The notes: generated by a model from the letters alone, not told the origin. Positions 44,839 through 57,204 are shown, counted from the stretch's first letter. The stretch is DNA of 64,000 nt from Ceratorhiza oryzae-sativae (GCA_030998015.1 JARWMV010000068.1:19931-83930), one strand, 5' to 3'. Made by a program: numbers and translations.

Positions 44839-46365
44839 TCAAAGTAGTGTGTGTGAAATGGAAAGCATAGGCAAAGTCTGAAGATGATATAAAATTTGCA
44901 TGCTTGTCATTTTGCTGTTGTCTTGGCTGTTGCAATGCTGGCTGTTATCACTGTTGTTGCCATTGATATGCATGTTGTCACAGCAATTGTTGTGTCTGCT
45001 GGTATTAGCACACCCAGTACTGCAGCCTTGGCCAGATCCTTGGTGGCTGTTTGCAGTATGACCACCTCTATGTCCTCCTCCCCTGGGTTTATGGCAGTCA
45101 GCCTTCTTGTGACCAGGGATGCCACAATTATGGCATATAATCTTGATTACAGCAGGAACATGGCAATTTGGGGTGCCTTGGCAATTCCCAGGGACTTGGT
45201 GATTATATGCAAAGAAGGATTTTTTGCTGGCAACTGACTTTTGGCAATGATATTCAGCAAGTAGGTGGGATTGAATGTTGATAGATAGCTTGGAACCATC
45301 AGTATCACCAGATTCAGGGCATTGAGGGATGACAGAGACAAGTACCTGCCAGGATTCAGGCAGCAAGACTAAGAGTTGCCAAACAAATTTGATTTCTTTG
45401 AGTTGATCTGATGATTTGGGAAGGAGCGCAATGTTGAGATTGTTAAATATCTTGTGTAACTCCTTTATATGCACCTCTAAGTTCTCCCCTTTGTTCATGC
45501 ATAGCAAAGTAAAGTGGTTTCAGAGCATAGTCATTGCAGCGACACCTAGGGACTGGTATTGGTTCCTAAGTATGGCCCAAGCATTGGCAACAAAGGTTTT
45601 GCAGGCAATGTGGATCATAGGGCTGGTGTCAATGCAGCAACATAAAGCACCTAGTGTGGTAGTGTTCTTTTTTGTCCCAAGCAGGTTGGTTGTTTGGATT
45701 GCTAGGTTGAGGGGTAGAGCTGCTGACAATGTCCATACATTGACCTCTTGAAACATATCTTGCATTTGTATGCACCAGACTTGATAGTTGTCCTGGCCTT
45801 GGAGCTTGGCAATCATGTAGTTCTTGTTGGCAATGACTAGCATGGGAGTGTTGGGCATGCCTTTGGATGATGATGCCATAGTAGCAGGCTGAGCAGTAGC
45901 AGCAGCAGCAGTGACAGTAGATAAAGGAGCAGGCACAATAGGTAGTGCAGGGGCAATGGGCTCGATGGGTGACAGTAAGCTGATCTGGGCAAACAACAAT
46001 AGGTATAGGCAGTCATCAAGAGTTAGACATTTGACGCCTGTGTGTGTATGTGCCCCTAGTAGTGCTTTGTATAGGCTGAGTTGATTGCTAGTGAATTGGT
46101 ATTCTGTGGTGCCAAGTTGTAACAAGTAAAGCTGATCATGGAGATCACATTTGACAGTATTGAGGGTGGATGTGTTTGAGGGCAATGGTGGTAGTGCAAC
46201 GTTGAAGGGTGCTGGATTGAGTGTGAAGTTGGCAAATTTGTCTGTAACACCTGTAGCATTGAGGAAATCTTGTACTTGGCAATCCAATGAAGTTGGCAAC
46301 AAGTGAGGCAATAGACATGGTGATTGAGCAGGTGTAGATAACTGAGGATTCAACAGGGTGGGCAA
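44839..46365 (-). pseudogene. Copia C2 gag (broken)
   Basis: 45520-46365 begins near the LTR and contains the gag N-terminal pattern (ANKNYMIAKLQGQDNYQVWC). 44839-45507 reads the core (VWQLLVLLPESWQVLV) and a CCHC knuckle CHNCGIPGHKKADC, then a His/Asn/Gly-rich stretch. A frame change near 45515 separates the two. Confidence 0.8.
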
Positions 46366-46384
46366 CTGGTGAGCTCAATAACAA

Positions 46385-46399
46385 GCAGGGCTCATAACC
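46385..46399 (-). promoter_or_regulatory. C2 primer binding site (initiator tRNA anticodon arm)
   Basis: On the plus strand gcagggctcataacc abuts the LTR directly. It is identical to the anticodon stem-loop of eukaryotic initiator tRNA-Met (CAT anticodon in the loop), so the RNA is complementary to it. Confidence 0.75.
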
Positions 46400-46679
46400 T
46401 GTTGAAGCACAGTGAGTAAATGCACTCCAATGTATGACTTAGCACAGTGAGACAAAGCAGATTGAGCCTGCTAGAGATGAGTGGGGAGAATGTTGCTGTC
46501 AATTGAGCAACTTGTACATTTGTATATATAGAATACAATGGATAAATCCAGGTGGTACATTGGCATGTATACAAGGGAAAGAAAGTACAAACAGAGATAA
46601 AACACATAATATTGGATGCAAGACAAAGGAGAGGTAAAATATTGATATATCCTTGATATATGCATGGAATTGTTCAACA
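46400..46679 (-). repeat. C2 5' LTR
   Basis: 280 bp, tgttgaagcac...ttgttcaaca. This uninterrupted copy shows the empty site of G3 (gttgctgtcaattgagc). Confidence 0.9.
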
Positions 46680-46684
46680 AGGTG

Positions 46685-47035
46685 CAGTTGTGGCAGCATA
46701 AGGTTGGGTAGAAGGTTGGGCTGAAGTCATACTTTGCCCACTTGTGGAAGTACTGACTTGCACTTTGATGCACATGATGGTAGTTTGTAGTATAGTCGAA
46801 CATGCCCACCAAGTTATTGACATTAGTGGCCAAATGGGCCATGTTGGCATCAATTTTGGTTTGATTTGAAGTGAGCTTTGCTTCAATGAATCTGTGTATG
46901 ACTTATTATTATGCTTGACATCTCCTATTTCATTTTGGAGGTTGTTGGTTCACTTGCAAAGCTCATCCATAGAATGTAGATGACTTTGTCACTGTCTGAC
47001 ATGTTTGCCCTAAGGAGTTGGGCTTGTGATGCCAT
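46685..47035 (-). pseudogene. G4 gag N-terminus
   Basis: Starts at ATG 47035 (MASQAQ). Broken frames (46471-46842) read LATNVNNLVGM and AQPST as in G2 gag. It continues at 16598 on the other side of C2. Confidence 0.75.
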
Positions 47036-48365
47036 TGTGAGAGGTGATAGATTTATATTTTAATGGCGTGAAGGTGATAAGGAATTACAGGGAAGCAAGA
47101 ATTGTTGTAGTACCAAAAGGTATCTGATCTGCACATAAGTTTATAGAATTTAAAATTTTCAATTCTGCCAAATCTCAACCAGGTATTGTCCAGGTCCCAA
47201 CTCTTGATATCCTGGCAATGACACAGTACCTCAACCCTTTTTAGTTTAATTGGGTCCCAAAGGAGAGCCTCCTTGGGGAAAATTGATTTGGGTTGTTTGA
47301 AAGAGTGCTTCTCCCTGAATTGGTGACCCAAGCCACTTAAGAAGGTGGGGTGAGGAAGGTCTGAAGGGGTCAAGAAGACAGGAAATGCATACTCATGGGG
47401 TGCAGTTGTTTCCTGAACCAGCTGTTGTAGCTTGAGGTGGTTGTGGAGGAGGGACAGGTAGTCCTCCTGGTGTTTGTGCAGTCTCTCAGCTAGACATGTG
47501 CAGCAGGCCTTGGCTTCATGAAGTTTCTCACAGGTTTCTTTGTACTTGTTTTCTCATGCAGGGAGGTAACTTGTGGCTAAGATACAAATTGTACTTAGCT
47601 CAACTACAAAGGTAGAGAACTGTCATATATACTGCACCTAACATACAAATTGTACTATAGAGTACAGTGTGAATAGAATACATGAGAAAAGAAAGAAAAT
47701 ATGATACCTTAGCTCAACTACAAAGGTAGAGAACTAAGGAAGGAGAAAGGGGGTTCCCACAAACTTGCACATGATATCAGAGAGGGGAGATACAAAACAG
47801 AAACAAATATGTGCATACACACATGCATATGATTGTAAATTCAACATGTTTCAGTAGTGGCAATACCTTTCTTGGAAGTTTTTGATGATATCTAACAAGT
47901 GATGGAGAAGTTGCTGGCCAAGGTTCTCCAGTTTAGAGCTGGTGACAGTGGATGGTGTAGTAATACAAAAATTTGTCCTTCTTAGGACAATAGGGGCAGT
48001 GTGCTGGGAAGGTGGCTCCATCTAGCTGATGCAGATTTTGCACTTAGGGGCTCCTGGTTCAGTTATGAAGGCTTGTTGGGCTTGTCTGACTTTCTGGGGG
48101 TGGACTTTGATGATCTTCACATGATTAAAATTGATCTGCCCAGCCTCCTTGAGTAGGTCCTCAACCTTATTGAGCATAAAGCAATGGATGGACAAGTGTC
48201 TGAACCAGCCACAAATGGGGCAGTGCTGAGCTTCTGTAAAGGTTTGTGCCACTGAGGGCTGTGCATTCTGTCAGAGGTGTACTTCGAGCAAGAGCCAGAT
48301 AGAATAAGAAGGAAAATAGACCCTTTCCCAAGTCTATTGGAATAGGAAGGTGACCTCTGTTGCTC
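47036..48365 (-). pseudogene. G4 leader region with ORF0 homologues and a 300 bp insertion
   Basis: Collinear with 38400-39370 of G2. 48022-48252 reads the zinc module (CPICGWFRHLSIHC ... CKIC) without the stop seen in G2. The coiled-coil ORF starts MEPPSQ at about 48018 but is interrupted at about 47551-47860 by unrelated sequence containing two copies of gctcaactacaaaggtagag. 47053-47373 is its C-terminal part (TPSDLPHPTFLSG). Similarity to G2 ends near 48365, so the G4 5' LTR was not found. Confidence 0.65.
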
Positions 48366-48647
48366 AAGATGACTTTATGGAATCTGCTGATTGAGTCCTG
48401 AGGGGAGGGTGTAAGGATAGCAGTCGTGTGACTGCTTTTACTTGATATATGCATCACTTTCTTGATATATGAGTCTTGTCTTGTTTTTTTTCTACCACAT
48501 TGTTATCACTCAAGTGAATATTATACTATGTACATGTGTTCTATCACCAGCAAGGCAAATTAAGACCTTAAGTACAGTTTCTATTGAAGGCAGAGCCCTT
48601 ACACTACCCCAGCTTCCTCTACCTTGTCAATTCCCCTCTAAAGCATC
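48366..48647. other. No recognisable gene
   Basis: AT-rich sequence between the end of G4 similarity and the solo LTR; nothing identified. Confidence 0.4.
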
Positions 48648-49949
48648 TGTTACGGGTCAGGGTACACTTGAATATCTAGAGCTTAAGCAAATGTAGATAT
48701 GTTAGTATACACTAATCGTACTCAATACTTCTTAGACTAGAGTAAGAAGGCTAAAAATAGTTGCAATGCGATCAAGTAACACTCAAGGTAGTCTTAATCT
48801 TTCACAGTGTAAACTGACTAATTTATAGGTATAAAGAGCAAGACTACTATGGTCAGGTTCCTAGATATCTTAAATGTAGTTCAGCCCTAGTTGCTTGGAC
48901 TAACTGATACTAATCTTAATACTAGGCTTAAGCGATAGCTTATAGGATAGATGGTGGGCTGCCTAATGTGTGTACTTCCTCAGCTACAGGTACTTAGATT
49001 TCCTCTAATAGCTGGTACTTAATGTCACACTCAATCAGGCAATATTGTATCCTTATATATCTCTGTATATAAGATACAATGTCTCAGACAGTATATAACT
49101 AATATGGTACTTTATTCCTCAGTACTAGTTATATAAGAAATCACACACAGACAAGAGAAATAGAAAGAGAAAAGAAACCAATAACCAGTCTGGGTTGAGT
49201 AGAGGGAAGTGGTCTGGAAGGGCCTCAGAGGAGGTCCTTTTATACCCTGAGGAGGGCATTCCAGAGCCAAATAGATACATGCATGCCAGTGCGATCATCA
49301 AAAGAGGGTACTGCTATACTTGGGGTACACCCTAGCCCAGTATAGGATAAAAGAGTAAAGACAGGGTGTGGATCGAAGGCATTGATGCATCTGAGACCTG
49401 CTATTGGCTTGTAGATCATATTATCATAGTATATACATGTAATGAATGGAGGCTACATCTCAGTGAGTCATAAAGTGAGTCAGAGAAGCTTCTGGATCAA
49501 TTTGGGAAGCTCTCCTGACTCACTGGAGTCATTAGATCTTGATTGATGGTCCAGTAAGATTCTAATGATCTTCGGGCCATTCCGGCGCGAGGATCCGGTG
49601 GATCGCGACGATCTTTGGGCAGCAGATACCGCCGAAGATTGGCTATCGATAGAGCACAAGATCGCTCTGATAGCGTAAGCGGTTGCCGAGATATGAGCGG
49701 TGCGATGTTGTAATCAATATCTCCTGATAAGAGGAAATATCGCAACCTCTGTATCTCTCTGAGATCTTATCGTAAAAACTTAATAAAATATGCGTTGGAG
49801 AGCGGGAAATTTGTACTATTTAATGTAACGGAAAATAGTACAATTCAGAGCGCATACAAATTCAAATATTTCACAATTTAATTACAGAGGCATCGCTTGA
49901 GGTTGGCAGAGCAGACTAAAATAATAGAAAATGTTAGTGATCCATAACA
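48648..49949. repeat. Solo 1.3 kb LTR (family B), copy 3
   Basis: TGTTACGGGTCAGGG...ATCCATAACA, with the 5 bp duplication gcatc at 48643-48647 and 49950-49954. It is the CpG-richest of the three copies, so closest to the original. Confidence 0.9.
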
Positions 49950-49954
49950 GCATC

Positions 49955-50650
49955 CAGTGTGAAGAACAAGTACCTAGCTGACTTATTAGCCTTAGTAACA
50001 GCAAGAAGGGTCTTGAGTCAAGACCACATTGCAAGCCCCAGCACTTAGCATCTGACTTAGCCACTGTCCACAGTTGCTTATTTGGCAATGGGTGTCCATC
50101 AGCCACAAGCACATAAGGACATACAGTGTCAAGCCACAAGACAGTAGACACACACAAGGCATCAAGCCAAGATGAGCCACACATCAGCAGTACTCAGGAC
50201 ATCATCCAGACCCATCAGAGGCACTAGCTACTTGTAAAGCAAAGTCTGACAACTGCTTTCAGAGGTTGAGACACTTGCCTGACAGCTGACAGTGGAGTTC
50301 TAATTTTATTTTATTTTTTTGGATTCCAGTTCATTCTGTCTGCTCAGCCTGAGGCTATGTAAGACAGTCACAGTGCATATAGGGTATGGAAACTGCTTTC
50401 AACTCTGCCCCATCATCAGCCCCTGAGCCTGTTTCCTGCTGCTCCAAGCAATGCCTGACAGACAGGCCTATGCCCCCTCTTGTCCAGTTTCTTGGCTGTT
50501 TTAGTGCTCCAGCACAACGTGCTGTGCATTAATATGTCATTATTTCTGCCAGCTGCAGCTCTTCTCTCAAGTTCATGCCCATGTATTATTGGCTTTTGTA
50601 GTTTCTATTGTACTCTATCATTCCTCAGTCTGTATGTATGAAAGTACTGT
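49955..50650. other. No recognisable gene
   Basis: Only short frames without motifs. Confidence 0.4.
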
Positions 50651-50663
50651 CACCATTTGTTAT

Positions 50664-51201
50664 TCATATTAGTCCTATCCGCTCCAGGTGTTGCATGAGG
50701 TGTCTTGTCGCCTTCCCGGGCTCTAGCAGTGCTCTGAATGATCTTGTCGCATCTCCCAGTGCTTGAGTTCTCTGGGCGCGTTCTTCTTTGTGTGCAGGAC
50801 AGGTCATGAGGGCGTGGAAGATTGCCTGGTCTTGCATTTCACAGTTCGGACCAATCAGAGAGTCGACCTTTTTGAATCTGTATAGATATACCGCAACCGG
50901 GAAGTGTTCAAGTTGTAACTGTACTAAGACAGCGTAGTTGCGTTGGCAGAGCGCCCTAGCTGATTGGAAAAAGTCAAGCAAAGGGTAGGTTCTGTAGCCT
51001 TTCTTTTCTTGTTTCGTCGACCTCTTCTTTCCGTCTTCGTAGTAGTAGTTTTCGAAAGACTCGTTTGGCTGCTGTTGGGTTGATGGGCTTGTGACCCTGT
51101 AAGTGTTCCGGTATCAATTCGCTCGCGCTTGAACAGCCTTCGCCCGCATCCCTAGGGAGTTCTAATTTGGATGAAACAGAGGATGGGCTTTGAGCAGTCA
51201 C
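50664..51201 (-). pseudogene. Non-LTR retrotransposon C-terminal fragment
   Basis: Frames 50974-51201 and 50664-50981 (one base out of register) read the end of a LINE-type polyprotein: LVQLQLEHFPVAVYLYRFKK, then a degraded zinc-binding stretch (SLIGPNCEMQDQAIFHALMTCPAHKEER). Relatives have C-x2-C...H-x-C there; here one Cys is missing. The N-terminal endonuclease and RT are absent. Its 5' end stops about 60 bp before the caspase gene ends. Confidence 0.6.
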
Positions 51202-51261
51202 TCAGACTCATTGGTTGTTTGTAAACGCATATCGCATACAGGTGATACAGTTATTCAAATG

Positions 51262-53335
51262 TCAACAGGTTTTTGCAGTAGTTTTTTCTGAAGTCCACTG
51301 ATAAGCGGCATTCCCGTGCTTAGATATGGTGTGCAGTACCTACCTGGAGCTCTGGGTTCCCTCTCGCCATTGATGTCCAGAGCTATGGACAGCATTCATG
51401 TGTAGCCACTCAGCGTTTACCAGATTCACATGAAACGGTTCAAGACGTACCTGGACGTATTGCCAAGCATTCTCCTGGTCACCAAGTTTAAGTGTTTCCG
51501 CGCTGATCGTTGTGTATTACAGTTGTTAGTGTGGGAGGTCTCAACACAAGTCCTTGTCATCACATTTACCTGACACTTTTATATAGCTCCCCAATGCTTA
51601 GGGTCCTTTTTGTATCGTTCTGCAAGGCCTCAGTCCAGAGCTATACATGTTAACCGATGCACGGGAATTAAATATGTGACCAGCATACCCGTGTAAATAG
51701 GCCTGAGCGAAGGTCGGTATAGTTTACACTATCTTGCCGCTGGTGGCAAGCAGCCCAGGTGAGCTGCGTCGAGTACGTTAGATTGCGAAGTATCTCGCGA
51801 GCAATCTTGAGTTGATCTCACCATGTTTGCCTTAACATTGTCCATTTTCAGCTCTTGCGGAGGAAGTTCTTCGTCCATCAGAATCTTCTCTGTGGTTCTA
51901 AATGGGCGTTGCACAACTTCTACGACATTCCGCAAGCCTTGAGTGATGGAGTCCACCGTGCCTTTTATTTCGGGCCCGCGGAAGCCTGCTCCCTCCAGCT
52001 TGACAGCATTATCTAAGGACTCCTGTTACTACCAAGAATTTGACAGTGGATGACCCCCCGTAAGAGCCAAAACCAAGCTGAGCTACCCTGGGGTCTGGAT
52101 GACATCCTGATTTATTGATCCCTGATTATTCCACGTTGTAATCACCCCATCTTTAGGATAGGTTGGCTTTCGCTTTGGCCGTTACAGGAAGTCATCCAGT
52201 GAGGTCAAACTCACTGAAAATTCTTCCGCTCGCGCAAGACTATCGGGTGCTCAACCAAAGGTTTGAGGGTGTACTGACATACTTACATCTATGACGCACT
52301 AATCCCGACAGCTCATCGAGCATGGGACAATTTTATAAAATTCATACTCGCCGTTAGGTTTGCCCCCTGTGGAAGTTTCGCAAATTCACTGTTCAACTCC
52401 TGAGCGTGGACATTTAGTAAAGTACACCATTTACGAAAGTATTCCTCACCCAATCATAGATATAAAACGGTGGGCCTGGGGTCGACTCGCCGTGTATACT
52501 ACCCGAAATCCGGGCGACCAGCGCTAAGAAGGGATGTTGTGAACAAAGAAACGCTCTCAGGGATATGTCTAACCTTCATTGTAGTAAACCAGCTCGTTCG
52601 CCATGACAGACTGGCTGGCTAGCCGGCCACTTGGTTTCGCCATAAATGACTTCCGTTCGGTGTCCTTGCTCCCAGGTTTACCCCCTTCGTACACTTTGCG
52701 CGATTCTTTCCCTTTCCCTTTCTCGCTATCTACGCGCACGCCATGGCCAGAAACTATATACGAAATTATCCTTCGATACGAGTGAAGTTAATAAGCCCAA
52801 GAGACTCACAATGGAAGAAACGATGATCCCCCGGCACTGCACCGTTGACTAACCACCTAACGCTGTCAATCTTTGACAAGTCAAGCTTGTATTGAAAGTT
52901 ATGGTAGCCGGAATACCCACAATATTCTCTCGGCTTGGGTCGCTGGCGCCGTTGAACCGAAAACCATCGGCGAGTATACGGATGTTGGCAGGGTCATACC
53001 CACGGTCCTCTGACAAACTAGTCAGTGGCGATCGCTTATTCTCAACATATTGGCTAAGCACTCAGTGTCCTATGCATCAACACCGCATCTCGGATGGTCG
53101 AGGGCATCCATTTGATTCCTGGTGTTTTTACGGTCTCGTGATCGTCATAGACTGGAGCGACCTAATAAACACAGACACAGCATCAATTCCTACACGAATA
53201 CATCCCATGAGACTCGCGTACGATCAAAGCACGGTGGGAGACCGAAGATTGGACCCTGGTCGTATCTCCGATACGGTCGCCTTGCAGGATTGCAAACTCT
53301 AGCTCCCATTTATCTTCCGGGCTTGCATCTGGCAT
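51262..53335 (-). CDS. Caspase-family (C14) cysteine protease
   Basis: Exons: 53222-53335, 53062-53161, 52921-53009, 52810-52870, 52574-52753, 52450-52523, 52352-52399, 52287-52298, 52215-52239, 51822-52012, 51689-51763, 51570-51619, 51451-51502, 51344-51382, 51262-51297; 1146 nt, 381 aa, all phases agree. The start MPDASPEDKW is the first in-frame ATG. Motifs: first strand RALIVAP (35-41), IRDAVLMHRTLKDRGYDP followed by ANIRIL, DPSREN, RWLVNGAVPGD, the catalytic His in FFHFSGHG (H125), the catalytic Cys in CVIDSCASGR (C228), and a late TWAACHQRQ block. This fits the metacaspase/caspase-like p20 proteases common in mushrooms; no prodomain or NACHT/TPR part is present. Intron 7 is GC-AG and exon 8 has only 12 nt. 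The intron at 52013-52214 is long (202 bp) and may hide another small exon. Such proteases are linked to fungal cell death; the substrate is unknown. Confidence 0.8.
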
Positions 53336-55510
53336 TTGCTTTTTACCAGAAAATAAGCCTTTGCTTTGCTGTGCAATATAACTGCGTCGAGCGATGCCGT
53401 AGTCCGGCGTGGTAGTAGAACAATCCAAATATCGAGAAACCGTTGGAATCTGCGGACGGATTGAGTTGAACCGAGTACACCGGCCGACCCGAAAGTAGAG
53501 CATCCTGCAAGATAAAGATATTTGTGATATAAGTGTATCAAGATGAAGCCACCAGACTGTCCCTTGCAACACCTGTGGGATGTTCGGTCGAAACAAGAGG
53601 CCATCACAGGCTTTTTAACAGGTCACGTACTGAGCTGGTTGAAGCGATGTCCTACAGACGTTCCTTGCTTACGATGTCTAAGTCAACTCGTGCCCAATCC
53701 CTGATTCTAGAACGTGCCGGAGGAACAGAGGCTGTCAGCACACTGGGTCCAATCGATTCATGAGAAGCTGGAAACTGGGTTATCAAAGGCTGTGCAAACT
53801 TCTCGCTTCCGTCTCCGGTTTGCCTCGTGTTTGAATTAATCGATGAGACGGATTTGCAGGACAACAGAACGCAACCTTCCGGGGATGCATTATCCATACG
53901 CGACCAACAGAAACGGCTGGATGGCACGTGTGACCCCTTGAGGTGACGCATACGTACCTTCGCGTTCATGTGAGACCTCCGCCCACCCAAATCTATCAGA
54001 ACCAACAGTTGTACGTTTAAACCATTAGTCGTTCCATACGGAACATAACTCAGTTCGGCCTGGAACGTGTTTGTGGTGACAAGCTCCTAGATTTCTGTCC
54101 GAACAGCCCCGTATTTTGTTGGTCCACCTTCATCAGATCCAACACTCGTAGCACACTATGCATCTTCGCCTCGGTGTACAAACATCGTGTTTACTCAAGC
54201 GTCAGAACCTGGGAAACCAAGCCGGGCATGGAATGTCGTTGGCAGGGGCTCAATGGACATCGAGGACAGTTCCTGATTTGAAGGTGTTTTCACGCGCTGT
54301 ACATACTAGACAGCGATTTCGCGTGGTTGGCTACCCTCACAACTGAAACAGCCACGTACTGGTGCCGTAATTCCGTTAGTAGTTGAACTAGTTTTCAGGC
54401 CATAGGCGTAATCGGAGCGTAAGCGCTCGTGTGCACCACTGAGACCAGTTTTGAATCCCAAATTATGCTATCGAGACACAGAGAACTGGAAATAAATAGT
54501 CAAGACCTCTGCGCGCATTGAGCAGCATACAAGCATATCCGCAGTTGCATAGCTGCGTATAGGGTCCCTCACAGACCGGGGCCGGATTTTAAACACGACC
54601 ACGTTAGTATTCATGTTCTCAATTGTTCATGATGAGGGTCGCTTACAATAGGTGAGAGTAGATAGTGATCATATAATCAATTGCAGCATGTCTACCTCGT
54701 GGGGAGGAGATCCTGTTACAATCATGGGTGAACAAACCCATTTAGAAGTGTCGGCGCACGCTTCGTCTCAATTAATTTGCTCACTAATGGCTCGATCGTA
54801 GAAATTCTAGAGCATATGGCGTTCCTGGAGCCATTCCGGTACCTATTACGCTCTCTCTCCAGCAGAAACGAGCAGCACAACGATACCGAGCACAATTTCT
54901 TGACATAGTCTGTTGCTACATGTAATCTAACAGGATCCTTCTCTTCTGCTTGTCTCTTCCCTCTCTCCTCTGTCTCCACTTCGCAATGAGTTCACATGAA
55001 TGTTGCGGACTCTGATCATTTACCATGATCATGCCAGTACAAATTACGAGGTGGGTACCTGACAGTGAATTTAACAGTTGCGTGAGTGACATACAAAACG
55101 CCTGCAAATGAGCTAATGCTCTCCCCAACCTCGCTTGAATTTAAAAGCCTGAGACGGGTTTGACGGAAGTAAGAAACTTCCTGGCTATGTTCGTACTCCT
55201 GATTCAGAGCGCACCACTCATAATTGACCATAAACACAATTCAAATATACCATGTCATCATGATTGTCGCATGAATGCACCGGTGTCTAATAAGCTCTGG
55301 GATCTACCTTGAGCACGGTCAGGCCCTTTTGATTGAAGTTTGTTATGTTACTCTATTTCAATTGGACGAATCAGAAGGTCTTTGTCCTTTTTCCGGGAAA
55401 AAAAAACAATCACGACTACAATGACACATACACTGTATTGCATAAATTCAACCCAACAAGAAAAATCATCTCAAATATAACTGGAACATCGCAGATTTAC
55501 ATAGACTTTG
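53336..55510. other. No recognisable gene (2.2 kb)
   Basis: I found no family motif. The longest frames (53652-54005 minus, 53183-53596 minus, which is largely the 5' side of caspase exon 1, and 54722-55237 minus) show no convincing domain. 54158-54346 (plus) shares the string agacagcgatttcg with 59548 near the end of another short frame, perhaps a decayed repeat. The caspase promoter should lie at its left edge. Confidence 0.4.
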
Positions 55511-56840
55511 TTACTTGATACGCCTAGCCCAAAATGCACCATGAAACATCGACCTGGTGTAGTAATAGTCTTTATGCTTCTCATAATCTTTTCTCACCTC
55601 CTCGAATATTTTTGTGACTGACCGGACATTTTTTGGCTCGACTGGGGTAGCAGAGCCCACAATCTGGTTAGCTAACATAGCACCAACCGCCAACCCTCCC
55701 TGCAAAGCAGTTAATATACCCTGCGATGACAATGGGTCGAATGCCATCGCTGCATCTCCGACCGCGCACCAGCAAGCTTCCTGGCTACCAGCAGGCGCAA
55801 GGAATGATGTTCTGGCGCTGGTACATCGTGGAAAATTTGCTTTTGTACCAGACATTGGGCGGTAATCGCTGCTGAGAATCGTCTGCGAGATATAGGTTGT
55901 GTCTCGATGGAGCATATCCAAAAAAAAATCTTTGTTTCGGGCAGATTTTGCCACCTCATCGCAGTCGTCGGTATGAAACGCAACGAGACGCCTGTGATCC
56001 GGTAGTCGGGAGCTGTACCACCAGCCAGTTTCTGACGCCTCAATGAGAGTCCGGCTGTCTCGGTCAAGATTGGTTGTCGCGAAAACCATATAAAACGCGA
56101 GCAAGTTGTCACTTTTAATTGTTTTTGCTCCGAGCTGGCGCAGATCTGAGTTTTTTCATACTAGTCCGCAAGTGGGGGACGGCATACCTTTCGAGCGACG
56201 GACGCTTGTCTCCCCGAAGCGTCGACCAACCATTTCGCACGATACTGTTGCATTCCCATCCCTTCTAAATTCATGGTAACCGTCCAGGCCCCATTATCAT
56301 CCTTCCGTGCGGAGATAAAATCACCCTTGACTAGTGAACAGTCCTTGACTGCTCGATTCGCACAGAGCAAACGGACATGCTCCCTCAAGGATTCGTCAAA
56401 TGCAGGGCGGTCGAGATGCCATCCGGCGCCTTGTGGGTTCATAATTGAGAATGTTTCTTGTAAATCAGGAGACTGCCAAACAGATGCATTTCCTGCGCAA
56501 CGTGTATGCAGTCCTTGGACAGTGTCTTGTAAAAGTTTTTCGGCCACGCATGGAGATAGCTGGTATAGAACCTGGTTGGCGCGCGGTGGTAACGATTCTC
56601 CGATCTTCCGAAGAGATATAAGATCGAATCAAACCATCACCAGGATATCCATACCTTGAAATGAGTGGGATCGGAATTGTCCACAAGCAGAAATGAGGCT
56701 TGGGGTGCGTTTTGTACAAATGATAATGCAGTGGCACAGCCGGCCGGACCCCCGCCGACGATGATCACTTATCGCACGTGGAAACATGTGCTCGCATAGA
56801 AGTATGTAGAACTCATAAGCTTACCATCGAGTAAATCCAT
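55511..56840 (-). CDS. LodB/GoxB-like FAD enzyme (halogenase-like class)
   Basis: Exons 56825-56840, 56655-56767, 56188-56604, 55511-56134; introns 57, 50 and 53 bp, all GT-AG; 389 aa. Start ATG 56840 (MDLLD). Motifs: FAD-binding VGGGPAG (9-15), GESLPP (45-50), GWHLDR (104-109), VDASGR (170-175), GWWYSSRLP (219-227), GDAAMAFDPLSSQG (308-321). These belong to the tryptophan-halogenase-like flavoproteins. I do not see the WxWxIP box of true halogenases; the GWWY...LP form is typical of the LodB/GoxB branch, which matures the cysteine-tryptophylquinone cofactor of LodA-type oxidases. A lodA-like gene lies 6 kb away, which supports that role. It could instead be a monooxygenase. Intact, no odd codons seen. 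Confidence 0.82.
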
Positions 56841-57204
56841 GACCAAGTAGATAGGGTTTGAGGGACGTAAGAACGTGCTGCTTTTATGGGATTGCCCTCG
56901 TCTCTACGAGCCATTGAGTCCTAGCTCGCTCCAGCAATCTCAAAATCGCATCGCCCCAAAACGAGCGCTGATCTCCGAGATTTCGCAGAAAGGCACAGAA
57001 CCAGATCTTTGGGAGAGTTGCGAGCAGCTCCCGTTTGAGGTTCGACCCGCCGGTTGAATGTTTGTCGGTTGGACCCGAGGCGAATGGACGAAGCAGGGCT
57101 TTATCATGACTTCTATATTCAGTGTTACGGCCGAAACTTTAATTGACTCGTCCTTACGCTGCCGAACCCGCCTGTGGTCACGAATAGTTAGGAGCGCCCC
57201 ACCA
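56841..57204. other. Upstream region of the LodB-like gene
   Basis: No gene recognised. It should contain the promoter of the minus-strand flavoprotein gene. Confidence 0.4.

Larger units (their letters stand above)
16599..46679 (-). mobile_element. Copia element C2 (full span, with nested insertions)
   Basis: The LTRs begin tgttgaag and end ttcaaca. The outer 5 bp duplication aggtg occurs at 16594-16598 and 46680-46684, both inside G4 gag. C2 is minus-oriented: the 5' LTR and primer site are at the right, gag, protease and integrase at 43722-46365, and reverse transcriptase and RNase H at 27104-29681. Two later elements sit inside it: G3 in the 3' LTR and C1 in the integrase region. Without these insertions C2 is about 5.8 kb. 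Stops and shifts in every domain make it inactive. Confidence 0.9.

Noticed and set aside
53183..53607. Two overlapping minus-strand frames of 137 and 102 codons as separate genes
   Set aside because: The first contains exon 1 of the caspase gene (from MPDASPEDKW). The upstream part and the second frame have no motif.
55511..56840. Calling the flavoprotein a tryptophan halogenase
   Set aside because: The WxWxIP motif of halogenases was not seen, and the GWWY...LP signature and lodA-like neighbour fit LodB/GoxB better.
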